A stretch of 64,000 nucleotides of DNA from Dastarcus helophoroides (taxonomy: Eukaryota; Arthropoda; Insecta; Coleoptera; Bothrideridae), in NCBI GenBank assembly GCA_028583605.1, contig CM053332.1, forward strand, positions 12,388,442 through 12,452,441, in the 5' to 3' direction. Shown one piece after another: positions 24,701 to 32,984 of this stretch. The notes beneath the pieces were generated by a model. That model was not told the DNA's origin, ran no database searches, and saw only the letters and a list, made by a program, of their open reading frames with translations. Within the stretch, counting starts at the first letter, position 1. Every line of letters starts with the position of its first letter. Made by a program: the position numbers and the translations under genes.

Positions 24701-27700
24701 TACCCAGCAAAATTTGTATAATTTCAAAATTCCATAAAATAAGAAGTTGTACTTTAACATGTGGAATAGCAGAATATAAAGCTTGGTCCATAGGTTGAGC
24801 AAACCAACCGAGCACTGGGTGCCAATGAGTCAAATTTGATTGCTTGCTAACTACATAATTTTGACAACTTTCTAGCAAACCTGTCACTACCACCTTAAAA
24901 ATAATAATATTTTTGCAACAATTACTAACTTGGAATCAACTTACTGTAAACGTGGGGAAAGCACAACTCTTGAAGTGAAGTATCTTTCTCGATATATGCC
25001 ATTTGTAGCATATTAGCCAGCAGACAAAGAGCATAATTCCCTTCTAAAGTATTAAAAACAATCCGCATTGACTGTTGACTAGAAAGTAGTTCCAAACTTC
25101 TGGTAAATATTTTGTGATTAATGATAGTTGTGACACACTACAAATATTTCGTTGTTAGTCAATAAATAAATTGAGCAAGACACACTTACATCAGGTGCTA
25201 ATTTACTTAAATGTTGAATCAACGCTGGCACAGACATTATGTTGATTAAAAAAATCGTCATCAATTTGTCAGAAAAATTGGCAGCTATTAGAGGTCTCAG
25301 GGATAATGTGATGATAGCCGTGAGGCTAACATTTTTAAAAACAACCTTAACACGGGCAAGCCCTTTGAGTAGGAGACTCTGCAACAAAATTAAAGAGTTA
25401 TTCTTCATGGTGGACTCGAGAAATGTTAGATAAAATTAATAAACATAAAGACTAAACAGTAGTCTTGGGCGATTAGGAGAGATATAATCGAAATAGTTCG
25501 ATTATGGTCGAATTATTTCGATTATGGTCGAATAATCGACCACTCGATGATTGCAAATGAGAGAGAAATGAATGATGTTTCATATTCTAAATGTTCCATT
25601 CAATAGCGCGACACCACCGTGCACTTTCTACTCAACGACTGAGGTGGTTATTTCGATTACGAATGATATTCCATATTTCAAAGTGTCCGAGAAGTGAGAA
25701 ATCATTTAACAACTCGACCCAACTGCGCACTTCTACTGAGAGCGATCACTCCTTCAAGGCGATTGAGTGAAATGGAGTATGAAATATGAATTATCATGGC
25801 TTCGACTTCGAATGAGATATGAGTGAATACTTATTCAGTATTCATATTCCATATTTCGAAATGCACCAGCATTTGTTATTTGACACCTTGAGAAAAAAGA
25901 CTTAATTCATTTCGAATGATTATTTGTTTATAATCCTAAATATAGTGTTATGCGACAACTCACTGCTACCGATCACGATTATATTTATTTAGGCAAAAGG
26001 CGAGCAATTCTTATGCCATATTTTATAATTCTACTAGCTGATAATGTCACCCGACTAGGGTCACTCAAGTAGGCTCATTAATGTAATCAACTTTATCCTA
26101 AATATTGTCATTTTTCAAAATTTTAACATTTTTACCTTTCTGATAATTTCAACTATTTTTAAAATTTCGCTTTTCGAAAATTTCAAATTTCATTTAAAAC
26201 TTGACAATGGAAAGTTTTAATAAAGTCGAGTTTTTAAAAAAGTTGTTTTTTTTAAATTTCAATGTTATTTCAAAATTGAGACATTTTTAAAATTTCAGTC
26301 ATTTTTTGTTTTGTTTTTAAGTTTAATCCATTCGCAAAGGGTAACCCCATCATGCCTTCAAACCGCTGCGAGTAGATTGCGGAAGCAAGGATAGATGGGG
26401 ATAAACCGCCTTCTCAAATAAGGGTAGTCAAAAATTCGACTTTTTTAGGACTTTCGACTTTATCTCAAAATTTGAACTTTTTTCAAAATGTTTTACCTTT
26501 TTTGAAAACTTCGACTTTTTTGTGTCCATTTTTCCGAAAATTTTATTGTTTTCAAAATGCCGATTTTTTTTGAAAATTTCGACATTTCTGATAATTTTGG
26601 TATTTGTTCACTACTTATACCTTCCAAAATTTCGGCCTTTTTTAAAAATTTGACTGACAATATTTCAATTTTTTTTAAATCTCGAAATCTTTTTAAAATG
26701 TTGACTATTTTTAAAATATTTAAATTTCGCATTGTTTTCAAAATTTCTAATTCTCGAAAATTTCCTTTAACGGTTGAAAACTATTCAAAATTTCGTTTTG
26801 TCAAAATTTCCACTCTATCCAAAATGTCGACTTTTTTATAGGTTTTTATCAACATTTCGACTTTTTTGAAATCTGTAACATTTTTGACAATTTCGACTTA
26901 TTTAAAATTATTATTTTCGAAAATTTCAGATATTTTTGAAAACTGACAATGAAGTTTTGAAAAGGTCAAATTTTATGAAATGTTGGATTTTTTCAAAACT
27001 TCTACTTTATTTAAAAATTTGGACTTTTTTTTTAAATTCGATTTCTTGTCAAAAATTGGATTTTTCTAAAACCTTTTGATTTTTTCTCAAAATTTCAAAT
27101 TTTTTCAAAACTTTCACTTTTTTTTGAAAACTTCGACTACCCAAAATTTATATTTTTCTGTAAATATCGATTTTCAAAATTTAGATTCTTTTTCGAAAAA
27201 TATAACTTTTTTGGAAATTTCGATGTTTTTGAAATTTTTTTCTTTCTGAATATTATTACTTTTTTAAAAATGTCGTTTTTTGAAAACTTTCGACCCTTTT
27301 TCGATTTTTGAGTTTTTTTTAAATGTTGACCTATTTTCAAAATTTTGATTATTTTCTTTGAATTTCAGCATTGTATATTTCAAAATTTCGATCTTTTTTC
27401 CAAAATATCGATGTTCTTTTAAATGTCGATATTTGAAAATTTCGATTTTTTGAAATTGGGATATTTTTTAAAATGTTGACTTTTTTGACATTTACGACTA
27501 TTTTGCAAAATTTTAATTTTTCTACGAATTTTGCAATTTTTTAATATTTCAGAATTATTCTTCATGGTGAACTCTTATTGACCGGAAATATTATGTTTTT
27601 TCATTTTATTTAACATTTCTTGGGCCCAGTTTGGAAATATTTAAATTTTTATTGTTTGTTGACAATATTCTAAATTTAAAGATTTCCAAACTGGGCCGAA

Positions 27701-29576
27701 GAAATGTTAAATAAAATTAAATATTTCAAAAACTGTTTAGAATATTGTCAACAAACAATAAAAATTTAAATATTTCCAAACTGGGCCAAAGAAATGTTAA
27801 ATAAAATTAAAGAACATTTCAGAATTATTTTGAAATTTTTGACCTTTTTCAAACTTTCAATTTCTTTTTGGTTAAATATGCAACATTTTTTCAAAATTTT
27901 ATTTTTTCCAAGTTACCATCAAAAATATCAACTTTTCAGATAAATTCATTTTGATATGCTTTGCTTTTCTTTAATATCTCATTCTTTTTTAGACTTTTTT
28001 GAAGCTATTAAAATATCGACATTTTATTTTTAATGTTGACTATTTTTTTAAATTTAGACTTCTAAAATTTAAATCTTTGGAAATTTCGAATTTATATGAA
28101 AATTTCGTTATTTTTAAAAAAATTTTGGAATTGCCAGTTTTTTCGAAATTTTAAGTTTTCTTGAAAATCTTAACTTCTTTTTGGAAATCCTATTATAAAA
28201 ATTTCTTTAATTATTTTGAAAATGTTGCCTTTTTCAAAATTTTTCACTTTTTTAAATTTGGACTAAAATTTCGAACCTTTTTTATTTGGTAATTTTGACT
28301 ACTACTCAAAATATCAAATTTTTTAAGAATAATTTTTTGTAAAAATTTTGACAATTTTCAATTTTTTTTATAAATTTTGGGTTTTTGTTTTTCATAATTT
28401 TATCATTTTTCGAAATTACGATTTTTTGCACTTTGGATTTTTTTTTGGAAACATTTCGACTTTCTTGAAATTTTGACTTTATGTTTAATTTTTCTGTATT
28501 TTAAAAATTTTGACCCTTTTTCATGTCAAATTTCCAATTTTTGTCTTTCTTTAAGAATTCCCATTTTCTTGAAATTTATTTATTCAAATTTGTCTCAGTC
28601 TCTTATGCTAAATGCCCTTCAAACATCTATATAGAAAGAGGTAGCCTGCCTCAGGCATATGTCATAGTCACTTGTCTCGGTCGCAGAACCAAAAGTCCAG
28701 GTCTTTGTCTTAGATCTTAACAGTGAATAATTATTTTCTAGTTATTAGGATGAAAACAATTCCACAATTAACTTTAAATGCTGTACTATGGCAAAAAAAT
28801 CCTAAAAAAATAAATTATTATCTAATTTGCTACTAACAAAAAATTCAAGTGTTTTCTTATTCATGTCAACAAACGTACCTTCAGAGTCAGATAAAACCCT
28901 TTTTGAAATAACTGACCCATAAGATTGGCACATAATTGGATTCATTCCCGATCTCAAAACCTCCATATTTTTATTCTTCAGAACTAACCAGGTACTGGTG
29001 CTAGTAAACGATACCAAAACATGCAAGTATAAAACGATGCATTTCATATCACTGGCAAATTCAGGCTTTAAGTCTTGTAAATATTCGCAACATTTCCACA
29101 GCAAGTCGTTCATATGTGAAATCCATTTAATTACATGTTCTTTACCAAGAGCTACCCCAACATAGCTATATTTTGGTGAATCAGATTCCAAACTGTTTAC
29201 CAAGTATCGGCATAATTTAGTAAATCGTTCACTATCTCTGTCTTTGTTCCATACCAGCAACAATTTACAGGCTTGGTGGTAAACCTGTAATGCGGGAATT
29301 TGATTTGGTTTGCCTCCGTCCTCCGGTATATCGGGGAGAGTGTCATCGAACTCAACTCTACAAATGTAAAAATCTTTCGCATCCAGCCGAAAGTTTGGAA
29401 ATACCGAAAACTTACATTACTTTCTTTGAAAATTTTCTTCGTGCAAGAAAGCCTCTGACAACAGCCTGTATCAGAATGATTGCGCGGTCCTTCTTTTTTT
29501 CTAGAGCCCTCTCTTCTCGTGCAGCTTTGGTCTGCTCCAGGAAGTTACCTTTCTGATTCTCGGACTTGTGGAACAT
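9625..29576 (-). CDS. UBE3B: UBE3B-type HECT E3 ubiquitin ligase, whole gene (14 coding exons)
   Basis: Joined exons (29416-29576, 28879-29357, 25190-25378, 24945-25137, 24406-24893, 24182-24353, 24013-24131, 17581-17899, 17229-17530, 16918-17179, 16738-16867, 16524-16688, 15059-15170, 9625-9797) give 3264 nt. Removing three extra bases leaves 1087 codons, i.e. about 1086 residues against 1068 in human UBE3B. The order is an N-terminal IQ motif (residues about 36-47), a long helical middle region with the conserved block [10 protein letters not shown], then a HECT domain over roughly the last 380 residues with catalytic Cys at about 1054, 32 residues from the C terminus as in human. Family knowledge: UBE3B accepts ubiquitin from an E2 as a thioester and transfers it to substrate; the IQ motif binds calmodulin. 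Every intron is GT-AG and every splice phase agrees. Frame breaks lie near 28922, 24954-24957 and 24431. Introns are full of transposons and satellites. Confidence 0.93.
10014..10890 (-). pseudogene. ZMYM1-like hAT transposase remnant with terminal repeat
   Basis: On the minus strand from about 10709 to 10280 a frame reads [20 protein letters not shown], later [17 protein letters not shown] and [10 protein letters not shown], then a stop, then [15 protein letters not shown] in the same frame. The last block is the hAT dimerisation signature of the ZMYM1-like branch. The 3' side ends at 10014 in CAGTGGCGGCTCG, the usual terminus of these elements. The N-terminal part (zinc fingers, first catalytic Asp) is absent. 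It lies in the last UBE3B intron. Confidence 0.75.
11205..14480. repeat. Repeats starting AGGGGAGACTGGGGT
   Basis: AGGGGAGACTGGGGT occurs at about 11201 and 13103, each followed by related sequence. The phrase GGGGGCGAATTTTCTTGATT (13907) is the complement-related counterpart of a stretch near 11310, and a unit of about 115 bp containing TTTACTACATTGTC/TCTCAAAACACTTAAA recurs several times in 13900-14310. These are interspersed repeats of an unassigned family within the last UBE3B intron. Confidence 0.45.
12503..12620. mobile_element. Second CAGTGGCGGCTCG hAT terminus
   Basis: It starts CAGTGGCGGCTCGCATATAG, the same terminus as at 10014 and in the same orientation, so it is not that element's opposite end. 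The extent of the element was not determined. Confidence 0.45.
15059..15170 (-). CDS. UBE3B: UBE3B exon 13, HECT C-lobe entry
   Basis: The acceptor CTGTTTTAG precedes [20 protein letters not shown] and [17 protein letters not shown], the linker and first part of the C-lobe. The donor is a perfect GTAAGT, phase 1. A LINE has inserted in the intron just upstream (15240-16181). Confidence 0.94.
15240..16181 (+). mobile_element. 5'-truncated LINE with RNase H domain, 13-bp target duplication
   Basis: The insert is flanked by ATATGTTTGCTTT at 15227-15239 and again at 16182-16194. It encodes a complete RNase H core with its acidic residues: [25 protein letters not shown] and [18 protein letters not shown]. 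Then comes the Cys/His C terminus ([20 protein letters not shown]) common in I/R1-group non-LTR elements. The frame changes near 15500-15515. The 5' part with endonuclease and reverse transcriptase is missing. There is no poly(A) or microsatellite tail. It lies antisense in UBE3B intron 12. Confidence 0.88.
16524..16688 (-). CDS. UBE3B: UBE3B exon 12, HECT
   Basis: The acceptor TTCCTTGCAG leads into [18 protein letters not shown] and [20 protein letters not shown], the E2-facing end of the N-lobe. It is exactly 55 codons, phase 0 both ends; the donor is GTATTG. Confidence 0.94.
16738..16867 (-). CDS. UBE3B: UBE3B exon 11, HECT
   Basis: The acceptor TTTTTTAG is followed by [19 protein letters not shown] and [21 protein letters not shown], aligned to human [15 protein letters not shown] and GFRSIIKPEW. 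The donor is GTATTT, phase 0. Confidence 0.93.
16918..17179 (-). CDS. UBE3B: UBE3B exon 10, HECT N-lobe
   Basis: It encodes [27 protein letters not shown] and [16 protein letters not shown], all HECT N-lobe blocks of this family. The donor is GTATGT after two bases of a Lys codon, phase 2. Confidence 0.94.
17229..17530 (-). CDS. UBE3B: UBE3B exon 9, HECT N-lobe
   Basis: It encodes [11 protein letters not shown] and the HECT N-lobe signatures [31 protein letters not shown] and [15 protein letters not shown]. These are nearly identical to human UBE3B ([19 protein letters not shown]). The donor is GTAAAG, phase 1. Confidence 0.95.
17581..17899 (-). CDS. UBE3B: UBE3B exon 8, entry to the HECT region
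   Basis: The acceptor CTGTTGCAG is followed by [18 protein letters not shown], then [16 protein letters not shown] and [18 protein letters not shown], aligned to human YERDCRRRFTPEDHWL and IPHVIPHKNRVLLFR. It ends [12 protein letters not shown] at a GTTATA donor in phase 2. Confidence 0.92.
19790..22500. repeat. T-rich minisatellite array inside the hAT element
   Basis: The 20-bp unit with core CGAAATTTCG runs T-rich on the plus strand from about 19980 to 22030; short A-rich inverted stretches border it at 19820-19900 and 22185-22500. A longer unit with GAAATGTTACAAAGG and GTAGAAAG recurs at 19929, 20543 and 21437 and marks higher-order blocks. Confidence 0.88.
22591..23264. mobile_element. 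674-bp hAT MITE nested in the larger element
   Basis: The termini CAGGGGTTCCCAACCT and its inverse AGGTTGGGAACCCCTG (right end read with one mismatch) are flanked by TTCTAAGG at 22583-22590 and 23265-23272. The interior contains a GC-rich subterminal piece (GTGCCCGCGGGCACC) that can fold. No coding capacity. Confidence 0.92.
24013..24131 (-). CDS. UBE3B: UBE3B exon 7
   Basis: The acceptor CTTTGTAG is followed by [19 protein letters not shown] and [18 protein letters not shown], matching human ILDDIEVYEEQ and ISSFLNSFVFK. The donor is GTAAGT and the phase is 1. The next intron (17900-24012) is 6.1 kb and hosts the satellite-carrying hAT element. Confidence 0.9.
24182..24353 (-). CDS. UBE3B: UBE3B exon 6
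   Basis: The acceptor TTTTTTAG above 24353 leads into [20 protein letters not shown] and, further on, [15 protein letters not shown], aligned to human LPKLWAFICELGPHGG and MLFCDCSRHL. The donor is GTGAGT; the exon ends in phase 2. No frame break. Confidence 0.88.
24406..24893 (-). CDS. UBE3B: UBE3B exon 5, one extra base near its 3' end
   Basis: Exon 5 begins [15 protein letters not shown] and carries the strongly conserved [13 protein letters not shown], then [20 protein letters not shown]. After ALNTLN the conserved QLQLDILT lies one base out of frame; the extra base is in the CGCAG context at 24428-24432. Exon 5 ends in phase 1 at a GTTTCC donor, followed by an intron of only 52 bp. Confidence 0.85.
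24945..25137 (-). CDS. UBE3B: UBE3B exon 4, one extra C
   Basis: The exon encodes the segment with [14 protein letters not shown], aligned to the CHTLCLMGNLLHLG block of human UBE3B. Its 193 nt are one too many. The run of four C on the coding strand (GGGG at 24954-24957 on the plus strand) breaks the frame just before the splice; with three C the peptide reads FPTFT and joins exon 5 in phase 0. Confidence 0.82.
25190..25378 (-). CDS. UBE3B: UBE3B exon 3
   Basis: The acceptor TTTGTTGCAG above 25378 is followed by [11 protein letters not shown] and [15 protein letters not shown], then [19 protein letters not shown]. These match the human stretch around the conserved SVPAL block. The exon has exactly 63 codons, phase 0 at both ends, and no break. 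An intron of 3.5 kb separates it from exon 2. Confidence 0.9.
25457..25560. mobile_element. hAT-like terminus with ATAATCG inverted motifs
   Basis: CAGTAGTCTTGGGCGATTAG is followed by inverted and direct copies of TCGATTATGGTCGAAT. The layout matches the subterminal motifs of hAT elements; no opposite end was found. Confidence 0.4.
26100..28570. repeat. Degenerate T-rich satellite in UBE3B intron 2
   Basis: The unit resembles TTTTTTCAAAATTTCGAC, close to the 55.5-57.1 kb block and distinct from the CTCGAAATTTCG type. The phrase GAAAACTTGACAATG-like recurs at about 26198 and 26938. On the transcribed strand the block is A-rich. Confidence 0.8.
27604..27806. repeat. Foldback element with 70-bp arms
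   Basis: 27604-27674 and 27736-27806 are inverted copies with about one mismatch; each contains TTTCCAAACTGGGCC or its complement and ends in ATTTTATTTAACATTTC. A third partial arm lies between them (27677-27722). A diverged copy is at 44576-44704. Confidence 0.75.
28879..29357 (-). CDS. UBE3B: UBE3B exon 2: helical region, one frame break
   Basis: The acceptor TTTGTAG lies just above 29357. The exon encodes [13 protein letters not shown], then blocks that align with human UBE3B ([37 protein letters not shown]). Near 28922 the frame must move by one base to pass from MNPI to [16 protein letters not shown]; both sides are conserved, so one base is extra. The donor is GTACGT below 28879 and the phase after correction is 0. 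Confidence 0.85.
29416..29576 (-). CDS. UBE3B: UBE3B exon 1: start codon and IQ motif
   Basis: The ATG at 29574-29576 opens [15 protein letters not shown], followed by a charged helix and the IQ motif [11 protein letters not shown], the same layout as the start of human UBE3B. The exon is 161 nt and ends in phase 2 at a GTAAGT donor just below 29416. The start is chosen because it aligns with the N terminus of the family; the 5' untranslated region was not resolved. Confidence 0.85.
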
Positions 29577-30974
29577 TTTAAATATTGCTGTTTAAAGATT
29601 GATAAACGTAAAAGAAACATAAATATTTATGAGGTGGCAAACGGTGAAATTCGTAAAAATTTTAGTAAAGTCCCGCATATTAGTGAAATTCATTTTAGAA
29701 GTTCATTTCAACTGTTTACATTTCTATCAAAATATTGACATTTTGTAAGGCAAAACGTCAAATATGACATATGTTGTAATGTCAAACTAGTCTATGATAC
29801 TATAAATTCATAGAAGAAATCATCTAGGAAATGTATGTTGAGGCATTTTTTTATAGCTTTATAGTCATTGTAGTATCACGCTTGCGCGTTGATTACTAAA
29901 AATCAATTTGACCTCGATGGTATAGTTCTTATCACGAAAATTGAGTTCTATGTCATCAAATGTATTTTCCGAATCAATCTGTTCAAGGTCATATTGGAGA
30001 TTATTTCATTTATTTTTATCGCTAATTTTTACATTAGTTTTCAGGTGTTTTCTAGTGAGTGTTAAGTCACAAACAACGATTGGTAAACTAAGATCTAACT
30101 CAATTGCTGTTTAGAGAAATCGATAAAAGACTGCCATTCCTTAACAAAAAAGAGGTAACTGAAAATTTAGAGGTCTGTAAGAGGCAACTGGCGAAGATAA
30201 TGCCAATCAGCAGGAATAGAATTAACAGAAATTCGCAAAGAAGATACAGAGGATATTAGCATTTCATTAAACAAAAGTTTTAGCAATTAACAAAATTCTC
30301 AAATATGAGACCAAAGCCAGTCAAAGAAGAAGAAAAAGGATACAAATTAGATAACACTTTACATTTTTATTAATTGTTGTTTAGAAATAATATTTCTATT
30401 TTATTATTACATGCTGTCTGAGAGGAAAATTGAGTCTAAGATTTATTATTATTATTGGATTTCGAGGGCAAAGTAATTATTTCAGAAAATAAATACAGCT
30501 TTGCTTAAGAAAAGAGTTTGTTCTGAAAGAAAAAATAATAATAATGTTATTGTAATTTACTTTGGTTGTGTCTGCAAATAATAAGGAACTGAATTTTACA
30601 TTTATATCATTACTTGTGAATTATAAAGAACATAAGTATTGTCCTTATCCTTTTCCGAGAACATTTCTCCAGGCCCTTGTATTATTCTTATAGCATCCAC
30701 TTAAAAAAGCACAAGAAATACTAAATAATTCTAATATTCTAACTCCGCCACAGGGGCGCTGCGACCTGTATGCAAGTATTTGCACCTTGCGTTCTCCTTT
30801 GCGATACAAATCTCTATGGTTGAGTTACTTTAGTAAATCTATGGTCTTGTATTAATATTCTGTGATGACATAAGAAAATGGTGACATTGACATATGACTG
30901 CTGATTATCGAATCATTAACCTAACATATTACATTTATATTGAAAATTACGGCACTTTAGCTTTTATCAATTGA
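29577..30974. promoter_or_regulatory. Divergent intergenic region between UBE3B and MMAB
   Basis: About 1.4 kb separates the two start codons, so the promoters and 5' untranslated regions of both genes must lie here unless distant non-coding exons exist. No clear TATA box or initiator could be assigned. The stretch 30740-30860 has the lowest AT content and is the likeliest MMAB promoter. No coding potential was seen. Confidence 0.45.
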
Positions 30975-31051
30975 ATGATGGTTGTTCGACGGATTCTTCA
31001 GAGAACCTTAATTCAGCAGTTTCAGGTGTTACATCGTGGAACAAAGACTAC
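30975..31051 (+). CDS. MMAB: MMAB exon 1, presequence
   Basis: Two adjacent ATG codons (30975 and 30978) start a short peptide rich in Arg and Gln with no acidic residues, suited to mitochondrial import. The donor GTAAGT follows at 31052. The phase (2) disagrees with exon 2 by one base, so either an extra base is present or another splice is used. Confidence 0.6.
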
Positions 31052-31831
31052 GTAAGTGAAGTCGTATCCAAATAAAATTTATTGCAGTGGAATGCTTTCT
31101 GTTTGTTAGTATTGCTCCAGAGAACTGTCGTTCCAGTGAAAGATGTCCCGAAGCCACCTGCTGTACAAGCTGTTAACAAAACCGGCGATAATGGAACATC
31201 CAAAACTTTAGTTGGGTCAATACTGCCAAAAGATCATAAGATATTTTCGGCTATTGGCGCAACAGAAGAATTGTTGAGTTATATAGGGTGAGTGCTATTT
31301 TAATATAGTCGATTTGAACTACATTGTTTGCGTTAGGTTATCAAGGGCCTATGCACAAGAATCTGAACACGAGTACTAGCGATAAATTGAAAAGAATTCA
31401 GACTATTATCATAGATTTGAGCACAGCAATATCAAGAGCTGGTGATCCTAGTGGAAAAAATATGATTACACCAAACTATACAAAAGAGTTGGAAGACTGG
31501 ATTAATGAATATGCCAAAGTATTGCCTCCTCCAGAGCAATATATCATTCCTGTAAGTTGGTCACTTTTGTAGTGTTGTGCTTTTACATGTTTGTTTGCAG
31601 GGAGGTGGTCTTGCCAGTTCATCATTACATGTGGCTAGATCCATTTGTCGTAAGACTGAGAGAATAGTTGTTAATCTGGTTAGAGATGGATCTTTAGATA
31701 AGGAGGCACAAGTTTATTTAAACAGACTATCTGACTTTCTGTTTACCCTGTCTCGGATAGCTGCTAAGTTGGATCAACGAACAGAGAGCATTTATATTCC
31801 AAAACCCGATGAGAAAATCCAAGCTCAGTAA
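30975..31831 (+). CDS. MMAB: MMAB, cob(I)alamin adenosyltransferase, mitochondrial (4 exons)
   Basis: The enzyme transfers the adenosyl group of ATP to cob(I)alamin, making the cofactor of methylmalonyl-CoA mutase in mitochondria. Proposed exons are 30975-31051, 31110-31287, 31337-31551 and 31601-31831, giving about 232 residues (human 250). The N terminus MMVVRRILQRTLIQQF is Arg-rich and amphipathic, as in a mitochondrial presequence. The ATP-binding loop KTGDNGTSKT and the C-terminal signatures ARSICRKTERIVV and LNRLSDFLFTLSRIAA are the hallmark PduO-type blocks with their conserved Arg and Glu residues. In exon 3 the frame shifts by one base at about 31369-31371, between LSRAYAQESEHE and TSDKLKRIQ. 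The exon 1 to 2 join also needs one base removed, so exon 1 is less certain. Divergent neighbour of UBE3B. Confidence 0.9.
31110..31287 (+). CDS. MMAB: MMAB exon 2, ATP-binding N-terminal loop
   Basis: It follows an acceptor GTTTGTTAG; an alternative acceptor ends at 31120. It encodes RTVVPVKDVPKPP, the loop KTGDNGTSKT, then LPKDHKIFSAIGATEELLSY. The donor GTGAGT is at 31288. Confidence 0.8.
31337..31551 (+). CDS. MMAB: MMAB exon 3, with one frame break
   Basis: The acceptor GCGTTAG is followed by LSRAYAQESEHE in one frame and TSDKLKRIQTIIIDLSTAIS in the next, joined across GAGTACTAGC. Removing one base gives a phase-0 end at the GTAAGT donor, consistent with exon 4. Confidence 0.85.
31601..31831 (+). 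CDS. MMAB: MMAB exon 4, C-terminal catalytic helices
   Basis: The acceptor TTGTTTGCAG leads into GGGLASSSLHVARSICRKTE, then LNRLSDFLFTLSRIAAKLD and a short polar tail ending DEKIQAQ before TAA at 31829-31831. This exon is unbroken, with 77 codons including the stop. Confidence 0.94.
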   Translation, partial: GGGLASSSLHVARSICRKTERIVVNLVRDGSLDKEAQVYLNRLSDFLFTLSRIAAKLDQRTESIYIPKPDEKIQAQ

Positions 31832-31985
31832 ATTATCAATAGCTCCAATAGGATCATTTACGCCATTATATATAATCAATGAGATCGAATAACTCTTATT
31901 TTTCTAAGTTATGTTGATATTTAAATTATTTTAAAGATAATGTACCTTTTATATTATTTTTATTTTTGAAGTTATGGTTTTTATA

Positions 31986-31991
31986 AATAAA
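31986..31991 (+). terminator. MMAB: Polyadenylation signal of MMAB
   Basis: AATAAA about 155 bases after the MMAB stop; a second AATAAA-like site follows near 32081. The intervening sequence is AT-rich with no other feature. Confidence 0.5.
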
Positions 31992-32329
31992 TGGTAGTTG
32001 TATAAAATTGTGTGTATGTATATGTAACAATGTAATTTTATTTAGACTGCCTGATAAACAAAACTGTGACTTTACAAAAGCAATAAATTAATTAATATTT
32101 ATATATTGCATTCTCCTTTAAATTACTCATGTTTTAAAGTGTTTTGGATAGATATGAATCTATCAACCAACTTGTGAAATGGTATATCAACATGCAGTGT
32201 TTGCTTATAACAAACCTTGAAGAACTGAAGATATCAGTTCGTTATAAACAAAGTGTATACATAAAGATAAATCATAAAAGTCGTTCTAAATGAAAATTCA
32301 TATTAACGTGGGTTCGTGATAAGTGGACA

Positions 32330-32760
32330 CAAATCCTGTATTTCTTTTTTTGAAAATTTTAGTTCCTCACTCAAAATTCTAAGTTTAAACCTTGAATGTT
32401 TAAGGTTATTTTCTAAAACTTTGACTGGAGATGCGAAGTGTACACTTTCTGGAATTTTTGATTACTTTTTTCAAAATTTCAAGTCTAATGTCTAAAGTTT
32501 TTTTTTCCAAAAATTTTGTAATAGCTTTTCTCGAAATTCATTTTAAAATCCAACTTTTTTTAAATAACTAAACTTTTTCTTGTTTGAATTGTTTTCTGAA
32601 AATTGTGTGTACATTGTAAACTCAAAAATTTGAGAACATATTTTTATTATTGGTTGCTTTTTTTTAATTTCCACTTTTTTGCGGAACTTTTTTAGAAATT
32701 GTATCCACTTCTTTCCAAAATTTCAACTTTAAAAATGAAATAGGTATAAAGTAGAGGTGT
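32330..32760. repeat. Short T-rich degenerate satellite block
   Basis: AT-rich sequence with CAAAATTTC and CGAAATTC phrases at irregular spacing, a weak form of the satellite family. No gene. Confidence 0.5.
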
Positions 32761-32984
32761 AATGAATGTTGGTTTTCCCACATTTGCGTATGCGAATATT
32801 CAATTTCCAACATTCGCGAATGCGGTCCATTTGCTTTGCCCTAATTATTACTTGCACACAAGATGGGAATTTGTGCTTTTACGCGAAGCGACCTGCCTTG
32901 TCGACGAGAAGAAGCACTGAAATTTGCTGATCATGATGTGATTTGGCTGAAAATCTACTCCAAAAGCTAAGTAATAATATTCAT

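Noticed and set aside
24354..24893. UBE3B as a pseudogene because of its frame breaks
   Set aside because: All splice sites and phases are intact, the HECT half is unbroken, and two other genes have the same kind of single extra bases; sequence error is the simpler reading, though not proven.
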